In this document: in pieces, positions 1-6,531 of the stretch
Layout of the letters: every line of letters begins with the position of its first letter
Position numbering within the stretch: position 1 is the stretch's first letter
Source of the DNA: Pseudomonas sp. C1C7
Lineage (GTDB): Bacteria > Pseudomonadota > Gammaproteobacteria > Pseudomonadales > Pseudomonadaceae
Assembly: GCF_013359595.1 (NCBI RefSeq)
Contig: NZ_JABFMP010000033.1
Coordinates: 16,281-80,280, forward strand
Reading direction: 5' to 3'
DNA length: 64,000 nt
The notes under the pieces: model-generated
Databases searched by the model: none
The model's input: only the letters and a program-made list of their open reading frames with translations
Told to the model about the DNA's origin: nothing
Program-made: the position numbers and the translations under genes

Positions 1-823
1 ACACGTTGGCGCTCTGGGTGTAGTCGTGCAGCACCTGCACCAGTCGGCCCTGTTCCAGCATCGGTTTGACGTCCCACATCGAGCGCAACAGAATCCCGCC
101 GCCGCTCAGCGCCCATTCCAGAACGATCTCGCCGCTGTTGGATGACAGCGGGCCGCTGACCCGCACCGATTCTTCCTGGCCGTCGCGCGTCAGGTTCCAC
201 ACGCCGAACGCATTGTTGCGCTCCTTGAGCACCAGGCAATCGTGGTTCTTCAGGTCGTCCAGCGAGCGCGGCATCCCCCGCCGTTCAAGGTACTCGGGCG
301 TTGCGCACAGCACCCGTCGATTGCTCACCAGCTTGCGCCCCAGATGCTGCCCGGGCAGGTCATCGCCGACGCGAATTTCCAGGTCGAAACCCTCGCCGAC
401 GATATCAACCACGCGGTCGAACACGTCCAGGCGGATCTCCAGTTTCGGGTAGGTCTGCGACAGTTTGCAGATCGCCGGCGCGACATGGTTGCGGCCGAAA
501 CCGAAGCTGCTGCAGATGTGCAGCGAGCCCATGGGTTGCTGGCGGGCCTCGGCGATCTCACCGACGAAATCGTCGAAATCCCCCAACAGCTTTTCCGCCC
601 ACACCCGCACCCGTTCACCGTCATCGGTCAGGGCAATGCGTCGTGTGGTGCGATGCAGCAGGCGTGTGGACAACGTGGTTTCCAGCACGGAAATGCGCTT
701 GCTGATGTACGCCGGCGAGTAACCCAGCTCTTCGGCGGCACTGGCAAAACCGTTCTTGCGCACGACGGTGAGAAACACCTTGAGGTCTTCAGGCAGGGGA
801 AATTGATCACGATTCGTGTTCAT
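1..823 (-). CDS. LysR-family regulator (partial, C-terminus outside window)
   Basis: Reading the minus strand from the ATG at 823 gives an open frame running off the window edge. It begins with a LysR winged helix-turn-helix: the reader can see DLKVFLTVVRKNGFASAA, then SPAYISKRISVLE and TTRRIALTDDGE, followed by the start of an effector-binding domain. About 274 of the usual ~300 residues are present. It is divergent from the 2-hydroxycarboxylate transporter starting at 977. By analogy with DmlR-type regulators it probably controls that transporter in response to a C4/C6 acid; this role is inferred. Family call secure, effector unknown. Confidence 0.88.
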   Translation of the reverse strand, partial: MNTNRDQFPLPEDLKVFLTVVRKNGFASAAEELGYSPAYISKRISVLETTLSTRLLHRTTRRIALTDDGERVRVWAEKLLGDFDDFVGEIAEARQQPMGSLHICSSFGFGRNHVAPAICKLSQTYPKLEIRLDVFDRVVDIVGEGFDLEIRVGDDLPGQHLGRKLVSNRRVLCATPEYLERRGMPRSLDDLKNHDCLVLKERNNAFGVWNLTRDGQEESVRVSGPLSSNSGEIVLEWALSGGGILLRSMWDVKPMLEQGRLVQVLHDYTQSANV

Positions 824-976
824 ACGCCTCATGGCTCCGCTGTTTATCACGAAATTCGCGAAGGATAGCATTCATCTCGAACACAGCGCTTTCCCCCTCG
901 CGCCTACAGAGAGGCAAGGCGTAAACCGTAGATTTTTTTGAATCCTCGATAACAACAAACATGAGGAAGTCGCGAC

Positions 977-2305
977 ATGAATGAGTCCATCGAACCGTCC
1001 CTGAAAATCCCCGCCGTCGGGCTTGTGCAACGCCTGCGCACCTATGAAATCGGCGTCATCCCGCTGCCGGTGTTCCTGGGCATCGCGCTGATCGTCTACC
1101 TCTCGGCCCACCTCGGCTTCTTGCCGAAAAACATGATCGGCGGCCTCGCCGTCATCATGACCATGGGCGTGTTTTTCGGCCAAATGGGTTCGCGCCTGCC
1201 GGTGCTCAAGGAGATCGGCGGCGGCGCCATTCTGTGCCTGATGCTGCCCTCGATCCTGGTGTTCTACGGCTTCTTCGGCCCGGCCACGATCGACGCCACC
1301 AAGATGCTGATGAAAGAAGCCAACTTCCTCTACTTCGTGATCGCAAGCCTGGTGGTCGGCAGCATTCTGGGCATGAGCCGCTTCATCCTGGTCCAGGGCA
1401 TGTTGCGCATGTTCATCCCGCTGCTGGTCGGCACCCTGGCCGCGGTCGCCAGCGGGCTGATCGTCGGCAAACTGGTGGGCTACAGCTTTCACCACACGTT
1501 CTTTTTCATCATCGTGCCAATCATCGGTGGCGGGATCGGCGAAGGGATTCTGCCGCTGTCGCTGGCCTACTCGGCGATCCTCGGCGGCACCCCGGATATC
1601 TACGTCGCACAGTTGGCGCCTGCCGCGGTGGTCGGCAACATCGTTGCGATCATCTGCGCCGGCTACCTGGCTCGCCTGGCCCTGAAACGCCCGGGCATCA
1701 ACGGTGAAGGCTCGCTGATTCGCGCCAGGGCCGAGAATGACAAATTCAAGGTCAAGGAAGACAGCGGCTCCGTCGTCGACTTCCGCGTCATGGGCGCCGG
1801 CGTGCTGGTGATCTGCGCCTTCTTCGTGCTCGGCGGCCTGCTGGAAAAAGTCGTCGGCATCCCCGGCCCGGTGATGATGATCCTCGCCGCCGTGCTGTTT
1901 AAGTACGCACGCCTGCTGCCAGAGAAACTCGAAAAAGGCGCCAACACTTTCTACAAACTGGTGTCCTCGGCATTCATCTGGCCCGTGATGATCGGCCTGG
2001 GCATGCTCTACGTGCCGCTGGACAGCGTGGTGAAAGTGTTCTCGGTGGGTTATGTGCTGGTCTGCGTGTCGGTGGTGGTCTCGATGACGGTTGCCGGTTT
2101 TTTCATTGGCAACCTGATGAACATGTACCCGATCGAATCGGCCATCGTGACCTGCTGCCACAGCGGCTTGGGCGGGACCGGGGATGTGGCGATTCTGTCG
2201 GCATCGAACCGCATGTCGCTGATGCCGTTTGCGCAGATCTCGACACGGATTGGCGGGGCTTCGACGGTGATACTGGCGACGTTGTTGTTGAAGTTGTTTG
2301 TTTAA
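977..2305 (+). CDS. 2-hydroxycarboxylate transporter (CitS/MaeN type)
   Basis: This 442-residue polytopic membrane protein matches the 2HCT family of cation symporters for citrate, malate or lactate. Two family hallmarks are visible: a GGGIGEG loop near residue 180, and a second reentrant-loop region near the C-terminus reading GLGGTGDVAILSASNRM followed by RIGGAS. Length is normal for the family. The start is supported by GAGGAAG seven bases upstream of the ATG. A LysR gene is divergent across a ~150-bp gap. Substrate cannot be fixed from sequence; malate or citrate import is most likely. Confidence 0.9.
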   Translation: MNESIEPSLKIPAVGLVQRLRTYEIGVIPLPVFLGIALIVYLSAHLGFLPKNMIGGLAVIMTMGVFFGQMGSRLPVLKEIGGGAILCLMLPSILVFYGFFGPATIDATKMLMKEANFLYFVIASLVVGSILGMSRFILVQGMLRMFIPLLVGTLAAVASGLIVGKLVGYSFHHTFFFIIVPIIGGGIGEGILPLSLAYSAILGGTPDIYVAQLAPAAVVGNIVAIICAGYLARLALKRPGINGEGSLIRARAENDKFKVKEDSGSVVDFRVMGAGVLVICAFFVLGGLLEKVVGIPGPVMMILAAVLFKYARLLPEKLEKGANTFYKLVSSAFIWPVMIGLGMLYVPLDSVVKVFSVGYVLVCVSVVVSMTVAGFFIGNLMNMYPIESAIVTCCHSGLGGTGDVAILSASNRMSLMPFAQISTRIGGASTVILATLLLKLFV

Positions 2306-2332
2306 TGCCAATCCGTTGAGCCACCGCAGGAC

Positions 2333-2363
2333 CTGTAGCAGCTGGCTTCGCCAGCGGCTACAT
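2333..2363. repeat. REP-like hairpin (TGTAGCAGCTGGC class)
   Basis: A short imperfect inverted repeat, TGTAGCAGCTGGC-TTC-GCCAGCGGCTACA, lies just downstream of the transporter. The same sequence class makes the large inverted repeat at 46854-46986. It may act as a bidirectional transcription or RNA-stability boundary. Confidence 0.65.
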
Positions 2364-2379
2364 GGACCGCGTTTCAGGA

Positions 2380-3009
2380 TCAGGGACGACGCACCACCCT
2401 CACCTTCCCACTGTTACCCCCACCACAGAAAAACCGCTCACCACCATCGGACTCCAGCCCCGACACACCAATACCAGCTGGCAACTTCAGGCTCTCCAGC
2501 ACCTCGCCGGAGCGCGAATCAACGCGGCGCAATTCACTCTCCTCCCCCTCCCAGGTCCCATGCCACAGCGCACCCTCGACCCAGGTCACACCGGTGACGA
2601 AGCGGTTTGACTCCAGCGTGCTCAGAATGGCGCCACTGTCCGGATCGATCCGATGGATTTTGCGCTCGCGATACTCGCCCACCCACAGCGAGCCCTCGGC
2701 CCAGGTCAGCCCCGAGTCATTGCCGCCACCGGGGGCTGGAATGGTGCTGAGGACCTTGCCGGTTTGCGGGTCGATTTTCTGGATGCGGTCCTCGGCGATC
2801 TGAAACAGGTGCTTGCCATCGAAGGCGGTGCCGGCGTGGGCGGCGACGTCGATCGAGCGCAGCGTGCGGCCGCTGTCGGGGTCAAGGGCGGTGAGTTTGT
2901 CGGTAGCAGCGAACCACACCTGTTGCCCGTCCCAGGTCAGGCCGTGCACGGTGTCGACGCCCTCGAAAGGGCCATATTCACGGAGGATTTCAGCGGCTGA
3001 CTGTTTCAT
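2380..3009 (-). CDS. Beta-propeller protein (YncE/SMP-30/glutamine cyclotransferase-like)
   Basis: The 209-residue protein consists of repeating ~40-residue blades with recurrent GLTW, LWVG/LWHG and IDPDSG/IDPQTG motifs, as in NHL, YncE or glutaminyl-cyclotransferase-like propellers. No signal peptide is visible, so it is probably cytoplasmic. AGGA lies eight bases before the ATG. The regulator gene at 3046-4266 is immediately upstream on the same strand (36 bp apart), so the two are probably co-transcribed. No catalytic residues could be assigned; a ligand-binding or lactonase-like role is possible. Confidence 0.7.
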   Translation of the reverse strand: MKQSAAEILREYGPFEGVDTVHGLTWDGQQVWFAATDKLTALDPDSGRTLRSIDVAAHAGTAFDGKHLFQIAEDRIQKIDPQTGKVLSTIPAPGGGNDSGLTWAEGSLWVGEYRERKIHRIDPDSGAILSTLESNRFVTGVTWVEGALWHGTWEGEESELRRVDSRSGEVLESLKLPAGIGVSGLESDGGERFFCGGGNSGKVRVVRRP

Positions 3010-3045
3010 CGTGGTGTTCCTCGAAAGGGGTTGGTGGCGTTCATC

Positions 3046-4266
3046 CTAGCCACCGGGCAGCGGCACCGGGAGTAACAAGGTCGTCGCGAAACCGGGCACC
3101 GGCGGCGTCAGCCAGCGTCGAGCGCGGCCCTGTCCGAACGACTGCACCTTGCCCTGCGCCGCCAGCGAATCGAGGGCTCGCTGTACGTTGCGCTGGCTTT
3201 GACCGAGCGCCAACGCCAGCGCCGAACTCGACCAGGCTTCGCCATCGTTGAGCAACGCGAACAATGCCGCGCACTTCTCTTCGACCGGGGGCGTGAGCAG
3301 CACCACGTCAGGGGATGACTGGGGGACCAGGGCGAATCCGCGCTTGGTCGCGGTGATACCCGCCAGCGGTTTGAGCGCCGCCCGCAGCCGCCCGATTTCG
3401 ACCCGCAGGCGCGCGCGATGGGACTCGTCACTGAGCTTCAGGCGAAAGGCGCGGGAGATGAGGATTTCGCGCGGCACATCGTTTGGCCAGGCTTCGGCCA
3501 GCGTGCGAGCGAGGGTGAACAGGATCGGGCGCGTCGATAACGACAGCGACATGCCGGCGCCGCGAACAACGTAGCGACAGGCGTCCACCACCAGTGAGGT
3601 CGAGGTGAGCAGCGCTTCTACCGCTTGCAGCGACAACGGTTGCCGCAGCCCCTTAGTCGTCAGATGCGCGGCCGTGCTGTTGAGCAGTTGTACCGCGCTG
3701 TCGACTTCCGCCAACAGCGCCGGGATCGCCGATTGCCGGGCAGCAAGCTCGGCCCTGGCCAGGGCCGCATGGGCAGTCTGCGATTGCAGGTGACGCATGG
3801 CGATCCCCGCCGCCACCAGTTCATGGGTAGCTCTCAGCGCCGGTGGCAAAGTGGCCGAATCGATTTGTGCGAGTTTTTCCCGCGCCTCATCAAGCTGCCC
3901 AATCAACAGCAAGCGGCGGATATCCAAATAGCGCGCATGGGCAGCATTCACCCAATCGCCATGCGCTTGCAGCGCCAAGCGCGCCGCCTCCAACGCCGCC
4001 ACGGGCCAACCCAGATCCCGCGAAGCCAGCGCAATCTCCGCCTCGGCCACCACACACCGAGCCCGCGCCACCACCTCCTTCGCCCCAAACGCCCTCGCCG
4101 CCCGCCGCACCAGCGTCCTGGCCCGCGCCAGATCGCCCAACTGCGCCATGGCAATCCCGCGCAACGCCAACGCCGGCGCATCCTCACGCAACGCCACCCG
4201 ATCCAGCGCCCCCAACGGATCCCCCGCCGCCAGCGCCTGAGCAGCGGCAGTGATCAGCGAGTCCAT
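3046..4266 (-). CDS. Regulator with helical-repeat N-terminus and winged-helix C-terminus
   Basis: This 406-residue protein starts with about 230 residues of Ala/Leu/Arg-rich helices resembling TPR repeats. A basic segment follows (ARLRVEIGRLRAAL, then ATKRGFAL) of the kind seen in OmpR/BTAD-like winged helices. A final helix-turn-helix reads SSALALALGQSQRNVQRALD with a basic wing after it. It is probably a one-component transcriptional regulator. It precedes the beta-propeller gene on the same strand and may control it. Exact family not recognised. Confidence 0.6.
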   Translation of the reverse strand: MDSLITAAAQALAAGDPLGALDRVALREDAPALALRGIAMAQLGDLARARTLVRRAARAFGAKEVVARARCVVAEAEIALASRDLGWPVAALEAARLALQAHGDWVNAAHARYLDIRRLLLIGQLDEAREKLAQIDSATLPPALRATHELVAAGIAMRHLQSQTAHAALARAELAARQSAIPALLAEVDSAVQLLNSTAAHLTTKGLRQPLSLQAVEALLTSTSLVVDACRYVVRGAGMSLSLSTRPILFTLARTLAEAWPNDVPREILISRAFRLKLSDESHRARLRVEIGRLRAALKPLAGITATKRGFALVPQSSPDVVLLTPPVEEKCAALFALLNDGEAWSSSALALALGQSQRNVQRALDSLAAQGKVQSFGQGRARRWLTPPVPGFATTLLLPVPLPGG

Positions 4267-4350
4267 TGCAGTCCTGCCATGGGGGCTCTCCGGTGGTGGT
4301 TGGGTGTTGTTGAGTCTATATCAGGGAATTTGTTGTGCCTGCCGAGACGC

Positions 4351-4440
4351 CTTCGCGGGTAAGCCTTGCTCCTACTGATCCTGTGTTGTTCGCATTTTCC
4401 ATATACGACACAAAACCTGTAGGAGCGAGGCTTGCCCGCA
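4351..4440. repeat. REPIN (GTAGGAGCGAGGCTTGCCCGC class)
   Basis: Two inverted REP copies face each other: CTTCGCGGGTAAGCCTTGCTCCTAC at 4351-4375 (20-base core in common), and GTAGGAGCGAGGCTTGCCCGC ending at about 4440. The pair matches the class seen at 53507-53596. The right copy abuts the terminal repeat of the IS4-type relic. Confidence 0.75.
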
Positions 4441-4443
4441 TAA

Positions 4444-5288
4444 AAAAGGGGACCGATTTGAATGGCACTTACTTAACATGTTTAGCGTGCCCGTTTTTCG
4501 TGACATCTGCCCTTGCTAACCGGCGTGATTTGGTCAGCAAGGGATAGGCCTGAGGTCTTCGTTTTATGGCTCGCGGTTCGATGCGACCAGGTCGATTTCC
4601 AACGCGTCTTTGCGCGATCAGCATCAATAAATCTGTTAGACCATCCTCGCCTACAGGGGCCCCATATTGTCGCAAGGCCAGCCATAGTTGAAGGCTGTGC
4701 TTAAAGCTCAGCTCGGGCATCGAAACCGTTGTCCCGTCGACAAGGCGTACCGGTCGCCCCATCCAGCGCCACGAGGGCGGTGCCTGATCACTGATAGACG
4801 AACCGGTCTGTCGAACCAGCGTGGATACCATTTCTACCGGCAGCGTTGTCTGGCTCTACAGAAGGCGCCCGTGCGAGTGCTATTGGGTTTCATGCCGCTA
4901 CAGGACCGTTTGATGGAGAAATCGTTGACGGCGTTCTGGCAGGAGCGATCGGCACTCATCGCCTGAGCCAGGAACATCGATAGCGTTTCTGTTGGTGGAA
5001 ACAAACGCTCTCGGTGCTCTGGCAGCGCTGACTCGACACGCTGCAGCAGCTCAGGAGCCGTAAGCAGATTGAAAAAAGCGTAGGCATCACAGTTCGAAGC
5101 GTGGCGGCGCAAACGTTGTTGTTGATGCTGGAGAATTTGATGCCTACGATCCATGTGGGCTGTGTCCTTGGTTCTCCGGTGTGTGTTCGCAACTATCACC
5201 GTAGACCAAGGCCAGCCCTTCTTCATTTTTGCTTTCAGCTCAATCGGTTAGCTGCTAAGTAAGTGCCATTCAAATCTTTCCCCTTTTC
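4444..5288 (-). mobile_element. Internally deleted IS4-type insertion sequence relic
   Basis: The ends are near-perfect inverted repeats of about 33 bp. The left end (from 4444) reads AAAAGGGGACCGATTTGAAT and continues GGCACTTACTTA. The reverse complement of the right end (5288 back to 5256) differs at only two positions after the first base. Between them, on the minus strand, lie the N-terminal and C-terminal parts of a DDE transposase, but the element is only ~845 bp, well short of a full IS4 unit. No target-site duplication was recognised. Confidence 0.8.
4469..5226 (-). pseudogene. IS4-family transposase, frameshifted and internally deleted
   Basis: The N-terminal part (5226-4834) contains RRHQILQHQQQRLRRHAS and NLLTAPELLQRVESALPEHR, typical of Pseudomonas IS4 transposases. 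It breaks at CRARQR, where loss of one base turns the expected RLPVEM into a stop. The frame resumes as MVSTLVRQTGSSISDQAPPS through LVDGTTVSMP, which holds the first catalytic Asp. It then jumps directly to the C-terminal segment ELSFKHSLQLWLAL. The centre with the second Asp and the catalytic Glu region is missing. The protein cannot be active. Confidence 0.82.
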
Positions 5289-5319
5289 GTTTATTTTTTC
5301 ACCCCCACTTTTCTCACCG

Positions 5320-5658
5320 TTAAATATCACTCAACGGGCATTTTAGGCCATTTCGAACTTGTTCATACCAATACTTTCTCGAATAATCATCATCCCGATC
5401 CAAATAGTAAGTAAAATCTAGAAGCCGATCATTCAAAGGAAACTCAAATTTATACTTAATAGTCGAAAGATTACGTTGTACCTCATGCAATTCATCAAAG
5501 CTCTCTCGAGCTTCTTCGAAAGAGAAGCAAGCAGATACTTTCTGAATAAGGCTAATACACTTTTCTTCATAGACACTTAGATACTGGCGAATGATTGTAT
5601 AACTAGAGCTATAACGCTCTAGCTCATTGCTAATATCACACCAAATATCACTAGACAT
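5320..5658 (-). CDS. Putative orphan CDI immunity protein
   Basis: A 112-residue acidic, Tyr/Ser-rich soluble protein with much lower GC than neighbouring genes. Its ATG overlaps by one base the TAA stop of a toxin-like C-terminal fragment (TAATG arrangement at 5656-5660), and AAGGA lies seven bases upstream. It sits downstream of a complete cdiBAI locus, the usual place for orphan toxin/immunity modules displaced by toxin-tip exchange. No family was recognised, so the immunity role rests on position, size and composition. Confidence 0.6.
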   Translation of the reverse strand: MSSDIWCDISNELERYSSSYTIIRQYLSVYEEKCISLIQKVSACFSFEEARESFDELHEVQRNLSTIKYKFEFPLNDRLLDFTYYLDRDDDYSRKYWYEQVRNGLKCPLSDI

Positions 5659-5822
5659 TATTTTGTCCTTATTGGCTGAATATGCCCGACTTGACCTGTC
5701 GTGGGATTATAAATCATTTCCAAGCCACCTCCTTCATACTTGAAGTACCCAGGTGCACCACGCGGGTCAGGAATTACCTTCGGGTTGCTACTGAGAACCT
5801 CTTTAGGGATTCTCCGATCAAG
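5658..5822 (-). pseudogene. Orphan CdiA-CT-like toxin tail fragment
   Basis: On the minus strand a 54-codon open segment ends with TAA at 5658-5660. It encodes a tail including RIPKEVLSSNPKVIPDPRG, APGYFKYEGGG and a final GQVGHIQPIRTK. An in-frame TGA precedes it and no start codon is visible, so this is the 3' remnant of a larger gene. It is AT-rich like the immunity gene that follows with a one-base overlap. The layout matches orphan toxin/immunity modules that serve as donors for CdiA tip replacement. Toxin activity is not established. Confidence 0.55.
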
Positions 5823-5850
5823 TCAGCACAGGCCATTTGACCTGTGCTGA
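5823..5850. repeat. Perfect 10-bp inverted repeat at a junction
   Basis: TCAGCACAGG, eight bases, then CCTGTGCTGA. It lies exactly where the orphan toxin tail is interrupted and just before the IS5 transposase fragment. It may be a recombination scar, a hairpin or part of an old IS end. Confidence 0.6.
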
Positions 5851-5901
5851 AATAGCCTTCCGTCCAACTGCCCTCTACAAGCCCGCCATTCCATGTGTCA
5901 G

Positions 5902-6210
5902 ATGAGCTTTTCCGATTTCGAGTACGCCGGTAAGCGCAAGCAAACCCGTCGCGAGCGTTTCCTGGCCGAGATGGAGCAGGTGGCGTGGAGCGGGTTGGTG
6001 GCGTTGATCGAGCCTCACTACCCAAAGGCTGGCGGTGGCCGCAAAACCACTGTGCGTAAGCGTGGCCCTGCTCCGAAATGGCAACAGCAACTGGAAGCCA
6101 TAGATCAGCTACCTAAGACCCAACAGAAATTTGTTGCGCAGATGCTCGATGCCCTGATCGCTCAGGCCACGACCAAGGCGAGCAGTGAAGGAAGAGAGGT
6201 TTTGCAGTAA
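5902..6210 (+). pseudogene. Chimera of IS5 transposase N-terminus and regulator C-terminus
   Basis: The first ~47 codons read MSFSDFEYAGKRKQTRRERF and end IEPHYPKAGGGRK, the start of an IS5-family transposase. The expected transposase continuation is absent. Instead the frame runs into RKRGPAPKWQQQLEAIDQL and QKFVAQMLDALIAQ, which resembles the C-terminal tail of Pseudomonas XRE-type regulators. Neither half can function alone. An alternative start lies nine bases upstream (5893). The frame is open to 6210; expression is unknown. The regulator assignment is less certain than the transposase part. Confidence 0.6.
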
Positions 6211-6214
6211 GCAG

Positions 6215-6243
6215 ATAAAACAACACCGGCGCAAGGCCGGTGC
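6215..6243 (-). terminator. Rho-independent terminator of the cdi operon
   Basis: On the minus strand CACCGGC-CTTGC-GCCGGTG is followed by TTGTTTTAT. It lies about 25 bases after the cdiI stop codon and fits an intrinsic terminator ending cdiBAI. Confidence 0.75.
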
Positions 6244-6267
6244 TGGGAGAGTGCTACCACTGTACAG

Positions 6268-6516
6268 TCAACTTAACTCAATTGATTTCAACTGCCCCTC
6301 GCCATCGCACAAAATAACGACCGTACCGTACGGACAATCTAGAGTTATCACCCTGTCCTTGTACTCATCATCAACAATTCCGGTTGCCTTAAGAGTAGGG
6401 CTGTCAAATCTAATTTCTAGAAAGTAGCCCTCCCCATTGGCGTGATTTGGCAAGGCATCTTTATTTCCTTGCTCAGACAAGATTTTTTGAATTTCCTCAA
6501 TATGAATTGACGCCAT
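6268..6516 (-). CDS. cdiI: Cognate CDI immunity protein
   Basis: An 82-residue, acidic, soluble protein encoded 15 bp after the cdiA stop codon with a strong GGAGG a few bases before its ATG. Position, tight coupling to cdiA and low GC match CdiI proteins, which bind and neutralise the cognate CdiA-CT toxin in the cytoplasm of sibling cells. The sequence ends GQLKSIELS and has alternating beta-like stretches (GYFLEIRF, RVITLDCPYGTVVILCD). No known immunity family was recognised, so specificity for this toxin is inferred from linkage only. Confidence 0.72.
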   Translation of the reverse strand: MASIHIEEIQKILSEQGNKDALPNHANGEGYFLEIRFDSPTLKATGIVDDEYKDRVITLDCPYGTVVILCDGEGQLKSIELS

Positions 6517-6531
6517 AAGCCCTCCGCGAGC

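Noticed and set aside
872..2311. 479-codon minus-strand frame over the 2HCT transporter
   Set aside because: His/Asp/Gln-rich antisense translation of a membrane protein; the transporter has family motifs and a good start.
5774..6025. 83-codon minus-strand frame upstream of the orphan toxin tail
   Set aside because: Mostly antisense to the IS5 transposase fragment and out of frame with the toxin tail; not a credible toxin extension.
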